NCBI RefSeq assembly: GCF_007745175.1
Contig: NZ_CP036271.1
Span: 5,468,314-5,532,313 of the forward strand
Reading direction: 5' to 3'
Length of the DNA stretch: 64,000 nt
DNA from: Caulifigura coniformis
Lineage (GTDB): Bacteria; Planctomycetota; Planctomycetia; Planctomycetales; Planctomycetaceae
How positions within the stretch are numbered: position 1 is the stretch's first letter; the number at the start of each line of letters is the position of its first letter. Under the pieces are notes generated by a model, which was not told where the DNA came from, ran no database searches, and saw only the letters and a program-made list of their open reading frames with translations. Below are positions 17,242 through 26,227 of this stretch, piece by piece. A program made the position numbers and the translations under genes.

Positions 17242-18808
17242 TCACGCCAGCGAGCTGTCCGTCTCCGGGACGGCGTCGCTCTCGTAGTCGAACCATTCCG
17301 GTTTGAACTCGATCCGCTTCTTGTGCTTCATCGCCAGGTTGGCCGTGATCGCCATGATCGCGTCCGCCATGGCCGTCGTGCCGGGGCAACGCAGGCCCCC
17401 TTCTTTCGGGCCGGCGAAGTTCTGCGTCCGGATGCAGTGAGCGAAGTGCTCCATCTCTTCCTTGTAGCCGCGGCTGACGTTCGTCGCGAGATCGCCGCCC
17501 GTATTCGCGGCCGCCTTCGGGCCGGCGGACGTTTCATACGCGGCGAGCACCGCCCCGGGGCTTCCAGTCTGGTTCGTCGAAACGACCCACAGCCGCTGGT
17601 CAGGACCGCCACCTTCGCTGCCGCGACCTTCTTCCTTCCACAGCAGCGCTTCTTTTTCCGTCTTCATGAACAACGTGCCGCGGCTGCCGTAGACCAGCTC
17701 GCCGTAAGGCTCGAACTTGTTCGTGTTGATCGAAGAGTAGGTGACGATGCAGACGTCGCGGTCATTCGTCTTCGGGTCGTAGTTCTTTCCCGGGAACTCG
17801 AACGTCACGAAGATCTGGTCGTCCGTTTCGCGGTCGTCCGACTGCTTGTCGGCCGAACCGACACCTTTGACGCCGTAGAAGTTCTTGCCGCCGTATCCGC
17901 TGACCGCCAGCGGGTGGACCTTACCGAGGAAGATGCTGCAGGCATCCAGCTGGTGGCTTCCCAGCTCGGCCATCAGGCCGCCCCCCGTGCTCGCGTACAG
18001 ACGCCAGCTCACGAGTTCTTTCAGCGAGTCGAACCCGTATTCCTTGATCGTCTTGTCGAGTTCCGCTTCCACGGCCTTGTCAGCGGCCGGGATGCTGTTC
18101 CGCCACTGGTCGCTGTTCGGGAAGCTGTTGTTGCGGTGCCACTGGGCGCGGATGTACCGGATGTCTCCCAGGAGCCCGTTCTGCACGAGCTGGTTGGCGT
18201 TCTCGTACAGGACGCTGTAGTGCCGCTGATGGCCGACCGCCAGCAGGAGATTCTTCTCCTTGGCCTTGCGGATCATCTGCTTGCACTCGGTCACCGTCCG
18301 GGCCATGAGCTTTTCGGTGAGGACGTGCAGCCCGAGGTCCATCGCTTCCATCGCGATGGGGGCATGGGTGTTCAAAGGCGTCGCGATGACGACCGCCTCG
18401 ATCCCCAGGTCCTTGGCGTTCGCCAGCAGTTCCTTGTGGCTCTTGAAGCCCTTGATGTTCTTGGCCTTCTCGGCTCCGAGCTTCCGCTGCAGCCCGATGC
18501 GGACGTCGTTGGGATCACCCTTGAAGGCGCGATCGAGGTTGTGCGGCCGGAGGTCGGCGACGGCAACCACGTCCATGTACTTGTCCGGGTGCTCCGTCAG
18601 CAGGATGTTCCCTTCGTCACCCGTGCCGATGAAACCGACTTTGACGGGGTTGCCTTCCAGCTCCTTGTAGCTCCTTGTAGCCGAAATAGGCCGCGCCAAG
18701 GCCCCCTGCGCCCGCGCCGACTCCGGCCAGGAACTCGCGTCGGGACACACCGACGGCGTTCGAGAAGTTTTCCTTACCGATCTTTTCCTGGTCAGGCGTC
18801 AGCGGCAT
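17242..18808 (-). pseudogene. Gfo/Idh/MocA family oxidoreductase, frameshifted by a 10-bp duplication
   Basis: A Tat-exported NAD(P)-dependent oxidoreductase. The N-terminal part starts at ATG 18808 with AAGGA upstream and reads [19 protein letters not shown] then [15 protein letters not shown] (twin-arginine leader), reaching GYKEL. There the frame is lost inside an exact 10-bp tandem duplication (18661-18670 and 18671-18680). The rest continues in another frame from [12 protein letters not shown], the Rossmann dinucleotide loop, through [15 protein letters not shown] (catalytic Lys region) and [15 protein letters not shown] to the end. Removing one copy restores one continuous protein of about 518 residues. 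As written, the gene makes a truncated leader peptide, or, from GTG 18750, a cytoplasmic enzyme without leader. True pseudogene, phase-variable locus or sequence error are all possible. Confidence 0.85.
18659..18681. repeat. 10-bp tandem duplication causing a frameshift
   Basis: CTCCTTGTAG occurs twice head to tail (18661-18680); period-10 identity extends to 18659-18681. Because 10 is not a multiple of 3, the two halves of the oxidoreductase lie in different frames. Confidence 0.95.
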
Positions 18809-19218
18809 CGCAATCAGTCCTTGAGACTCGAGAAATTCACCTCTCATTATACGGCGAAACGCTGTCGATTGCGATTGGCCGCGCGCGAATTGCGGGAAGT
18901 CCGTTTCCAGTTGTCGGGCCGGATCTGCATCTTGACAACGACGGCACAGCGCCTGAAGATTCGAGCCGCACTCGAAAAATCGCGAACGATTGCAGACACA
19001 CTCCGCGGTGTCGCTTGAGGCGTTCCGATCTGACGCTGTTGATTTCGGGTCCACTTCGCTTGGCGGCCATGGAGCGCTCCCTTCCAGCCGGCGCCTCACA
19101 TTCCATTGTGATTTGATGCCGTCGACGCGCTCTCAGGCATTTTTGCCTGATCGTCTTCTGTTCTTCGGGGCTTTCTTGCTCGCCCCCCGTGGTTCTGATT
19201 TCCCTGCAGAGGAGTCCT
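18809..19218. other. Intergenic region with the oxidoreductase promoter
   Basis: 410 bp between the minus-strand oxidoreductase and the plus-strand DUF1559 gene. It holds a perfect minus-strand TATAAT (18851-18846), 38 nt before ATG 18808, with only a weak -35 (TCGCAA at 17-nt spacing), and an AGGAG ribosome-binding site (19210-19214) for the DUF1559 gene. Several short reading frames cross it, but none has a credible start or composition. Confidence 0.5.
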
Positions 19219-20412
19219 ATGTTGCGGTCCCATCTTGTCGTTTCGAGGTCCAGATCCCTTCGTCGTGATCAACGATCTGGCTTTACCCTGATCGAGCTGC
19301 TGGTCGTCATCGCCATCATCGCGATTCTCATCGCGCTCCTGCTGCCCGCAGTCCAGCAGGCGCGAGAGGCCGCTCGCCGGACCCAGTGCAAGAACAACCT
19401 CAAGCAGATGGGCCTCGCTGCCCACAACTTCGAAAGTACCTTCACCTACTTTCCGCCCCAGTACGGAACGATGATGGTCACGTCGAGTGGCATCGTTGGC
19501 ATCAACGATGCCAGCCCGCAGGCGCTCATTCTCCCCTACGTCGAACAGGCCAACCGCTACAACCAGTTCGATTTCAACTACACGACGTGGCGCGATTCGG
19601 CGCTTCATGACATCCCGGGCGCCGCGGTCACCGGAGCAACGGCCGCCACCACGGCTGTGAACCTCGAAGCGCGCGCCGGCGATATTCCGTTCTTCCTCTG
19701 CCCGACCGACCCCTCCTCGATGGTGAAGTACGTCACTTCCGTCGCCGGTCTTCCGGCCGGCCAGACCACACGGGGCGAAGGACGGCTGAGTTATTCGGCG
19801 AGTTTTGGGGCCTCGGCCAACGGCTTTTTCAACGCCAACAAGGCGGGCCCGCGAGCCGGCATTTTCTCGGACGGCCGCTATGACAACAAAGCCTTGTTGC
19901 GGGGGCAGCGATTCGCCGACATTCCCGACGGCACCAGCAACACCGCCATGTTTGCCGAGGTGATGCGGACCACCTGGCCTCAGAATCCCACCCCGTCCGG
20001 GCGCGACAACACCGTCGTCGTCTATTCATCGACGGTGAATGCCGCCGTGCAGGTCGGAATGGTCGGTGATCAGGACGGCCGGAACATCGGTTCCTGCACG
20101 GGATCGAACTTCACCGGAGGCATGAAGTACGCCGGGACGCAGTTCTCGCGGGCCCTCCTGGGCCAGACGTTCTACACCCACACCCTGCCGCCCAACTGGA
20201 ACAAGCTGGTCCCGGTCGGCGGATCGCAGAAGTACAACTGCGTCTCGGACACGTTCAACGAGGCCCACATTGCCTCGAGCAGCTACCACACCGGAGGTGT
20301 GCAGGTCTGCATGGCGGATGGTTCGGTGCGGTTCGTCAGTGAGAATATCGATTTCGCTACGTGGCAGGGCGTTGGCTCGCGGGGCGACGGTCAGGTGGTC
20401 GGCGAGTTCTGA
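19219..20412 (+). CDS. DUF1559 prepilin-like protein
   Basis: A 397-residue protein with a type IV pilin/pseudopilin N-terminus: a basic leader, then [20 protein letters not shown], cleaved between Gly and Phe by prepilin peptidase. It continues with [20 protein letters not shown] and [11 protein letters not shown], the hallmark of the DUF1559 (SBP_bac_10) family found in tens of copies in planctomycetes. The C-terminal [19 protein letters not shown] is the usual H-x-G-G/DGSVR ending. Members are thought to be surface or pseudopilus-like proteins. ATG 19219 has AGGAG 5 nt upstream. The small lipoprotein downstream is its usual partner. Confidence 0.95.
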   Translation: MLRSHLVVSRSRSLRRDQRSGFTLIELLVVIAIIAILIALLLPAVQQAREAARRTQCKNNLKQMGLAAHNFESTFTYFPPQYGTMMVTSSGIVGINDASPQALILPYVEQANRYNQFDFNYTTWRDSALHDIPGAAVTGATAATTAVNLEARAGDIPFFLCPTDPSSMVKYVTSVAGLPAGQTTRGEGRLSYSASFGASANGFFNANKAGPRAGIFSDGRYDNKALLRGQRFADIPDGTSNTAMFAEVMRTTWPQNPTPSGRDNTVVVYSSTVNAAVQVGMVGDQDGRNIGSCTGSNFTGGMKYAGTQFSRALLGQTFYTHTLPPNWNKLVPVGGSQKYNCVSDTFNEAHIASSSYHTGGVQVCMADGSVRFVSENIDFATWQGVGSRGDGQVVGEF

Positions 20413-20429
20413 CTGAGACGAGCCGGAGC

Positions 20430-20456
20430 GGCGGCGGGTCCAGGGGCCCGCCGCCC
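20430..20456 (+). terminator. GC hairpin between the DUF1559 and lipoprotein genes
   Basis: GCGGCGGG pairs with CCCGCCGC (20431-20438 with 20447-20454), followed only by CTTGC. It has no T run, so it more likely tunes expression of the downstream lipoprotein or stabilises the upstream mRNA than terminates fully. Confidence 0.4.
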
Positions 20457-20529
20457 TTGCATCGCCTGAAACTCCTCCGGACCTGTCGTTCCGGACTCAA
20501 ACGCATTGGTATTCACGAGGCGGTTCCAG

Positions 20530-20940
20530 ATGTGGGTGAAACGTGTGGCGTTCGTGGCGCTGGGATTGTCCCTCGCCTGGGGATGTTCGTCCGATCGGTC
20601 CGGCGACGGGCCCTCTGTGCAGGCTACGACCGAGCTTCAGGAGGTCGGCGACCTTCTTCGCATTGGTGGCGCGCGGCGGCCGCCTGCCAAGCTCACCGAT
20701 CTGTCAGCGGGTCGTTCCGCGCACCCGCAGAGCTATGAGATGGTGCAATCCGGAAAGATCGTCGTCGTCTGGGGGATTCCGATGGCCAGCGAGGGCGACA
20801 TCGAAAGCGGTACGGCTCCCAAAGCGGTCATCGCGTACGAAAAAGAAACGCCGACCGCCGGCGGCCGAGTGCTTTTGCAGAATGGCGCGGTCGAGGAGAT
20901 GACAGCCGACCAGTTCAAGGCGGTCGCCACCACCAGGTGA
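20530..20940 (+). CDS. Small lipoprotein downstream of DUF1559
   Basis: A 136-residue protein. WVKRVAFVALGLSLAWGCSS is a lipoprotein signal with the lipidated Cys at about residue 19. The mature part contains GKIVVVWGIPMASEGDIESG and AVIAYEKETPTAGGRVLLQN, ending EMTADQFKAVATTR, a compact all-beta-like domain. Lipoproteins of this size follow DUF1559 genes very often in planctomycetes, suggesting joint action at the cell surface. ATG 20530 is preferred over an upstream TTG because the signal peptide starts there. Function unknown. Confidence 0.8.
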   Translation: MWVKRVAFVALGLSLAWGCSSDRSGDGPSVQATTELQEVGDLLRIGGARRPPAKLTDLSAGRSAHPQSYEMVQSGKIVVVWGIPMASEGDIESGTAPKAVIAYEKETPTAGGRVLLQNGAVEEMTADQFKAVATTR

Positions 20941-20960
20941 CAGGCGTCCGGGGGGACGCG

Positions 20961-21000
20961 CAAAAAAAGAAAAAGACGTCCGGCTCAATGGAGCCGGACG
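20961..21000 (-). terminator. Intrinsic terminator for the DUF4157 gene
   Basis: Stem CGTCCGGCTC/GAGCCGGACG (20977-20986 with 20991-21000, loop AATG). Read on the minus strand it is followed by a T-rich run (TCTTTTTCTTTTTTTG). It lies about 110 nt after the DUF4157 stop codon. Confidence 0.8.
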
Positions 21001-21113
21001 CCCCGCGATGTTCGACGAGATGGTGCCAGCAGGCGACTGCGTGCCCAGCCGAGCGCAAAGGCGATGTCAGGATTCCGCCCAGACCCGCTTGTCCGGCGTC
21101 GTCGTCTTGCAGG

Positions 21114-22844
21114 CTACGGGTTCTGAAGGGCGCCGAGGCCGTCGCCCGCCTGGACTCGTGCAATCTCACGAAACGGCTGACCGTTCACGGTGACATTTCT
21201 TCCGTCCGCGAAGTTTCCGGGCGGCTCAACTTTCTCAACTGGAACCAACTGAACAGTGCTGACATCCTTCCATTGGCTGGCCTGGGCCGTGCTCGTCTTT
21301 CCCGCAACGTAGAGGAGTACGGCCGCGGCGACGGCAGGTTGGAGCACATCGTTCGCTGCCTTGCCTCCCCCGAGAATCTGAGCGATCTCGGCGGCGGTCA
21401 ACCCTGTCGCGGCGCTCGCGCCACCTGCCCCTGCCGCTCCTGCTCCACCGACCGCTCCAACTCCCAGGATCAACGGCAGCGATGCTGCCGCATAAAGCGT
21501 GATGCCAATGACGGCGTGTGTTCCCTCGGCAAGTCCGACGATGCTCCAACCAAAACTTCGCAGTTGCAGCACCGGATTTCGGAGATCGAATCCCTGGACC
21601 TGCAGTTGCTGCAGTGTCCGCGCCATCGCCGCCTTGCGCGCCAGTTCCACAATCGTCTCGTAAAAGGAGTTCGAGGCGACGATCCGGAACTCCTGTTCCG
21701 GATTGGCCTCCTTCAGCTGGCGCCGGACAACCGCCTGCATCGCCTCCGCCATTGCGGCGAAGTCGGCCGCAATCTCCACAATTGCGGCGGCGGCCGCGGC
21801 AAACATGCGGATCCGCTTCCTCTCTTCATCGGTTACCCGGCGTTTCACCCCATAAATGACGAGTCCCTGTCGGCTCGGGATCGTGTAGTCGGTCAGTTCC
21901 GTGCAGACCAGCTTGTTGCGCACGTCGCTGGGAAACGGTAGGCTGTGCGGCGGAATCCAATACGAGTTCGACGGCTGCCATTCCGGTCCCCCTTCGACGA
22001 CTCCGATGGAGATCCGGATCTGGTTGATCAGTCGGTAATAGCTCGCAAGCTGTGCGATTCCCTGAGCGATAAATCCTCGCGTCTTGAACTCGTAAAAAGC
22101 CCTGTCCGTAAAGTCGATGATGTCGGGTGCCAGCTGATTGACGATGCCTTTGAACTGCGCCAGGAATTGATCGGCGAGCTTGCGATTGGGGGTGCCTGCC
22201 GGCATCCGGATTTCCTTGCCGGGTCCGACGTTGAACTGTGAGCCGAGAAGGATTGCATGCCCTTTGAATCGTGGATCGGCGAGGTAGGCCGCTTCGATCG
22301 CCATGTTGGCCGGGAGCCACAATTCCATCGGCCTCAGGCTGGTGATGTCGATCCATTCGGGCGGGCCGGGGCAGGGAGCGTCGCCCGGCGGATGTCCGGG
22401 ATGGAGCTGGACGGATCCATGCGGCGCGGTCAGCTTCATCAGTCCTGGATCGGCGCGAAGTCCATGAAGGAACATGCTGGCCAGGCTCTCGGCAGCCCGC
22501 TCGCAGTCCGGCTCCAGTTCACCCTCGAGCGATCGTCCATCGGAATTGCCCTGCTGGCAGATATGCGCGAGTTCGTGAGCGAGGAGCAGAGCTCCCGAGG
22601 CGCTCTGCAGTTGAAACTCGCCGGCTGCGAAGCCGATGTGCTCGCCGATTGCAAAGGCCCTGGCGTTCAGCGCGCGCGCGGCCCGGGCGGCGGATGGACC
22701 GGTATGCAGCCGGACGTTGCCGAAGTCACGATCGAAGAATCGAGAAAGCTGGGCCCGAATCTTTGCCGGAATGGGCCGACCATTCCGCTGAATCGCCCGT
22801 GAGATGAGGGAACGCTGGCCGACCGAAAGACCATCGAGAAACAT
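21114..22844 (-). CDS. DUF4157 protein with a PD-(D/E)xK nuclease-like domain (candidate toxin effector)
   Basis: A 576-residue protein. Residues about 25-100 form a DUF4157 domain: IRAQLSRFFDRDFGNVRLHT, then ARALNARAFAIGEHIGFAAG and LLAHELAHICQQG with the zinc-metallopeptidase motif HELAH at 90-94. DUF4157 is a known N-terminal mark of cargo of extracellular contractile injection systems. Residues about 185-335 contain APDIIDFTDRAFYEFKTRGF and GIAQLASYY: Asp241/Asp244, Glu252-x-Lys254 and Gln265 in the order of a PD-(D/E)xK nuclease core. The C-terminal third is Ala/Gly-rich and hydrophobic (470-510), resembling a pore or translocation segment. GAGGA lies 6 nt ahead of ATG 22844. No tail-sheath, baseplate or immunity gene is adjacent. 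DUF4157 is firm; nuclease and toxin roles are inference. Confidence 0.8.
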   Translation of the reverse strand: MFLDGLSVGQRSLISRAIQRNGRPIPAKIRAQLSRFFDRDFGNVRLHTGPSAARAARALNARAFAIGEHIGFAAGEFQLQSASGALLLAHELAHICQQGNSDGRSLEGELEPDCERAAESLASMFLHGLRADPGLMKLTAPHGSVQLHPGHPPGDAPCPGPPEWIDITSLRPMELWLPANMAIEAAYLADPRFKGHAILLGSQFNVGPGKEIRMPAGTPNRKLADQFLAQFKGIVNQLAPDIIDFTDRAFYEFKTRGFIAQGIAQLASYYRLINQIRISIGVVEGGPEWQPSNSYWIPPHSLPFPSDVRNKLVCTELTDYTIPSRQGLVIYGVKRRVTDEERKRIRMFAAAAAAIVEIAADFAAMAEAMQAVVRRQLKEANPEQEFRIVASNSFYETIVELARKAAMARTLQQLQVQGFDLRNPVLQLRSFGWSIVGLAEGTHAVIGITLYAAASLPLILGVGAVGGAGAAGAGGASAATGLTAAEIAQILGGGKAANDVLQPAVAAAVLLYVAGKTSTAQASQWKDVSTVQLVPVEKVEPPGNFADGRNVTVNGQPFREIARVQAGDGLGALQNP

Positions 22845-22978
22845 GCGAGTTCCTCAGCTGGAATACAGCGACAATCGTCCGTCCCGCGAAAACAGGAGCA
22901 GGGTTCACGGGAAGGTTACCCTGCCGGTGGGCGATTTGCATTCGTAGCGCCCCCCCTGTCCCGGTCGCAGGCCTCAAA

Positions 22979-23016
22979 CAAAAATGGCGGCTGGTTCCTT
23001 CTGGAACCAGCCGCCG
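22979..23016 (-). terminator. Intrinsic terminator for the sigma factor gene
   Basis: A perfect 13-bp stem GGCGGCTGGTTCC/GGAACCAGCCGCC (22986-22998 with 23003-23015, loop TTCT), followed on the minus strand by ATTTTTG. A second hairpin without T run (23037-23063) lies between it and the stop codon at 23080. Confidence 0.85.
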
Positions 23017-23079
23017 AACGGGGACATCAGAAAACCGTGCCGGCGGCGTAGAACGCCGGCACGGGCAGCGCCTGACGAA

Positions 23080-24744
23080 TCAGACGCCAGGAATATCCAG
23101 CTTCTCTTCTTCCGCGATCTTCCGCAGCTTCTGGAGAGCGCGGGCTTCGATCTGGCGAATCCGCTCCTTCGTCACGCCGAACCGCGTCCCCACTTCCTCC
23201 AGCGTCAGCGGCTCCGAACCCTGCTGCAGGCCGTAGCGATGCAACAGGATCGAACGCTCACGCTCATCAAGCTGGCCAAGGATCGAGGTGATCACGTCAC
23301 GCTGGCGGGCATTGGTCGTCTCATCGACCGTCTGCACGCCGCGGCCATCGGCCGATGCGGCGAAAACCTCCTCGTTCCCCGTCCGGAACCGGTCGAGAAT
23401 CGTATGCTCGGCCGGAATCGAACGGGCGTAGTTCTTCATGATGGCCCACGTCGAATACGTGGAGAACTTGTTCCCCTTCGTGTAATCGAACTTCTCGATT
23501 GCACGCATCAGGGACATGTTCCCGTCGCTGACCATCTCGAAGAAGCTCATCCCCGGCTGCAGCCGCTTCTTGGCGATCGAAACCACCAGTCGCAGATTGC
23601 TGCGGATCAGGAAATTCTTCACTTCGTTGGCTTCGTCCAGCAGACGCTCGAGTTCATCGAGGTCGGCCGACTTCGGCCGCGACATGTCGATCTTCGACTG
23701 GATCTGGCTCGCCTGGAACTTCAGGAAGTTCATCTTCCGGAACCAGTACCCTTCTTCCTCACGCGTCAGGAGAGGATTCGAGTACAGGCTCGCCAGGTAA
23801 GCCGGGAGTCCGGCCGGAGCCTTGACGCGAGCGGCCTTGCGATCCACCGCCGGCGGCGGGCCAAGGATCACCTTGCTCGCATTCGGCTGATGGAATTCCG
23901 GGCTGTCCATGAACGCGACCGGAGCCGCGCACAGCTTTTCCGCCCGGGCTTCCGCGATCGCGCGATACACACCCGTCCGCGTGCGGCAGTAATCCCGGGC
24001 CAGGGCATCCACGGACACGCCGCTTGAATACCGGGCCAGGAGTTCCTGCTTCCGCTCAGGCGTCAGTTCGTCGCTCGGCGTCGCGAACACGCGATTGTCG
24101 GGCGACTCTTCATCGTGCTGGCGGATCGCCGCGCGGATCGTCTCCGGAGAACGGTTGAAACGGGTCGCCAGTGAGCGACTCACGTCCGCCGGACACGTCC
24201 CATACCGAACAAGATGCCGTGCAGCTTCCATGATTTCCCCCCGTTCTACGCTCGACAGCTGGCTGAACCGGCTGCCACGCGAAATCTCGCTCTCATGACT
24301 GCGGACAAAGCGGTCAATCGACGACTTCAGGAACCCGACACGCGACCGGTTGCCAAACTGGAATCGCCGGCTGACAAGGCCACGCTTCCGCCAGCGATCC
24401 ACCGTCTTCGTTGAGACGTTGTATTGCTGGCTGACGTCTTCGACCGTCAGCACCGGTTCACCGGCCAGGTCGGCCGGCATGTTCAGGCTTTCGGACAGTT
24501 CCTCCACGAACAAACCCAGGTCGTGGGCTGCTTCGGACCCCTGGATCACCAGGTTGCTCGCGTACTTCGGCCGCGTGTGCGTCACCTGTTCGCAGAGATC
24601 CTGGACACGGTATTGAGAGCCCGGCTCGAGCGTGGCGATCACAGTCTCGGCACGATCCAGCTGGTCGAGGCGCACAGCCTCAGACGCCGATCGCACCTGC
24701 TGCTCCGTCAGCTGTTGCAGGGCGGAATGATGAAAACGACTCAT
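23080..24744 (-). CDS. RNA polymerase sigma-70 factor with an extended HTH-bearing N-terminus
   Basis: About 554 residues. The C-terminal half is a group 1/2 sigma factor: region 1.2-like PAYLASLYSNPLLTREEEGY, region 2 with RSNLRLVVSIAKKRL, FFEMVSDGNMSLMRAIEKFD and KFSTYSTWAIMKNYARS, and region 4 with RERSILLHRYGL and LTLEEVGTRFGVTKERIRQI. Region 3 is short. The N-terminal half (about 1-310) is not region 1.1. It contains a MerR/excisionase-like motif LTVEDVSQQYNVSTKTVDRW and a second possible HTH (ELLARYSSGVSVDALARDYC). It is probably an alternative housekeeping-type sigma factor with added DNA or ligand sensing. ATG 24744 is preferred; a TTG at 24759 is in frame. A two-hairpin region follows it. 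Confidence 0.9.
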   Translation of the reverse strand: MSRFHHSALQQLTEQQVRSASEAVRLDQLDRAETVIATLEPGSQYRVQDLCEQVTHTRPKYASNLVIQGSEAAHDLGLFVEELSESLNMPADLAGEPVLTVEDVSQQYNVSTKTVDRWRKRGLVSRRFQFGNRSRVGFLKSSIDRFVRSHESEISRGSRFSQLSSVERGEIMEAARHLVRYGTCPADVSRSLATRFNRSPETIRAAIRQHDEESPDNRVFATPSDELTPERKQELLARYSSGVSVDALARDYCRTRTGVYRAIAEARAEKLCAAPVAFMDSPEFHQPNASKVILGPPPAVDRKAARVKAPAGLPAYLASLYSNPLLTREEEGYWFRKMNFLKFQASQIQSKIDMSRPKSADLDELERLLDEANEVKNFLIRSNLRLVVSIAKKRLQPGMSFFEMVSDGNMSLMRAIEKFDYTKGNKFSTYSTWAIMKNYARSIPAEHTILDRFRTGNEEVFAASADGRGVQTVDETTNARQRDVITSILGQLDERERSILLHRYGLQQGSEPLTLEEVGTRFGVTKERIRQIEARALQKLRKIAEEEKLDIPGV

Positions 24745-25366
24745 AGCGGCTACCCCCAAATTCTCTCGCTCGTCCGACTTCCTGTCGGCGTTGGCGGGGC
24801 TGCCTGTCGGCGACGTCCGTGCACGGTTTCTCGCCGTGTGCCGCCGTTCAAAGTTGCCTTAATAGGGACTACGTAAACTTGGACGTTTCCTGATCAAAAT
24901 AAGTTCGCATGCGAATGATTTTTTGAAGAAACAGGTCCGAAGAGCACTATGCAGAGAGCGTGCCGAGGCCTAGGAACTGGCGTCGATTGGGTTGGTGTAA
25001 TCGCCGCATGCAGCACCCTGTTAAAGACTTGTGTCAAGTATTCGTCCAACCTGTCGAAAACTTCACCTTGGTCGGTAGGGGTTTCCCGACGACCCGGCAG
25101 GGAAAAGCCGTATCGTTTCGATGTCGTTCCCTTCAAAACGCTGCCGGGAATTGCCTGCGGGCGCATCTCCACGGTCAAAATGGCAGCATTCCCCGCACGA
25201 CCCGATCATCGCAATCTTCACCCACCGGGACTGCTCCAGCGGGCGGCGGAAGCGTCGTGCGACAACACCCGCCAACGCCGGTAAGATCCCAGGCCACTCG
25301 CGATCCACGCGGGCCCTCCGGAGACGACCTCTCCGGTTCCTCTGAACCGAATCCCGGAACCTGAAG
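24745..25366. other. Long divergent intergenic region with an AT-rich core and palindrome
   Basis: 622 bp between the sigma factor and the first cyclophilin. A distinctly AT-rich segment (about 24855-24935) contains the perfect 12-bp palindrome TTCGCATGCGAA (24904-24915), about 160 nt upstream of the sigma start, a plausible regulator site for either divergent gene. The right half (24940-25360) is GC-rich with no credible reading frame; it ends with a GAACCTGAAG stretch ahead of ATG 25367. No tRNA or known riboswitch recognised. Confidence 0.4.
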
Positions 25367-26011
25367 ATGCTGAAGTCGTTCACCCTCTGTCTGGCCGGGG
25401 CCATCGCCTTGACGGCTGCCGCCTGCTCCCGCACCGAGAACCCGGCCAATTCCAATGGAGCGGCGGCGGAATCAGCGCCGCCGTATTACGTGAAGTTTGA
25501 GACGACAAAAGGGGACTTCCTCGTCGAAATCCATCCCGATTGGGCCCCCAATGGCGCGGCTCATCTGAAGGAACTCGTCGAGAAGAACTTCTATGATGGC
25601 TGCGGCTTCTTCCGGAACGTGCCCGGGTTCATGGTGCAGTTCGGAATGAATGGCGACCCGAAAGTCCACGCCGAGTGGGGCGAGAAAACGATCAAAGACG
25701 ACCCCGTCCACGGCTCCAACGCGCGCGGCGTCGTCACCTACGCGCAAACGGGTCTGCCCAACAGCCGCTCCACCCAGCTCTTCATCAACCACGCCGACAA
25801 CTCGTTTCTCGACAGCCAGGGGTTCTCGCCGATTGGAACCGTCGTTGAAGGGCTGTCGGTGGTCGACAGCCTCCACCAGACCGGCGAAAACCCACCTGAA
25901 ACGCAGGGCATGATTCAGGAGCAGGGGAACGAGTACCTGAAGAAGAAGTATCCGGAACTCGACTACATCAAGACCGCCCGCATCGTGGCGAAGCCGGCAG
26001 AGAAGCCGTGA
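25367..26011 (+). CDS. Cyclophilin-type peptidyl-prolyl isomerase, lipoprotein
   Basis: A 214-residue protein with a lipoprotein signal (LKSFTLCLAGAIALTAAACS, lipidated Cys at about 20), then a complete cyclophilin domain: YYVKFETTKGDFLVEIHPDW, FYDGCGFFRNVPGFMVQFGM with the catalytic Arg and Phe-x-x-Gln, and NSRSTQLFINHADNSFLDSQ. Cyclophilins catalyse cis/trans isomerisation of Xaa-Pro bonds in envelope protein folding. The insertion DPKVHAEWGEKTIKDDPV is typical of the bacterial/planctomycete form. A close paralogue follows 217 nt downstream, suggesting a tandem duplication. Confidence 0.93.
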   Translation: MLKSFTLCLAGAIALTAAACSRTENPANSNGAAAESAPPYYVKFETTKGDFLVEIHPDWAPNGAAHLKELVEKNFYDGCGFFRNVPGFMVQFGMNGDPKVHAEWGEKTIKDDPVHGSNARGVVTYAQTGLPNSRSTQLFINHADNSFLDSQGFSPIGTVVEGLSVVDSLHQTGENPPETQGMIQEQGNEYLKKKYPELDYIKTARIVAKPAEKP

Positions 26012-26227
26012 TGGCGGCCGAGGCCCAGTGGAGATCGGGCCCCGCCCTGTGAGGAAAGCGGCCCGCGCGGCCTGCGAGGCGCGTCCCCGGGCCACCCCAT
26101 GCAACGTGGGACAACCTTACTGTCGCCCGTTATCATCGCCGATCCACGCGCGATGATGGAAATCGCCGGAAGAGTGGCCGGAGTCTCAGTGCTCCGGAGC
26201 ACACCATTGGAATCGGGAGCTTTGGAG

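Noticed and set aside
17323-19116. A long plus-strand frame opposite the broken oxidoreductase
   Set aside because: Shadow; the minus-strand parts show the dinucleotide-binding loop, catalytic Lys region and Tat leader.
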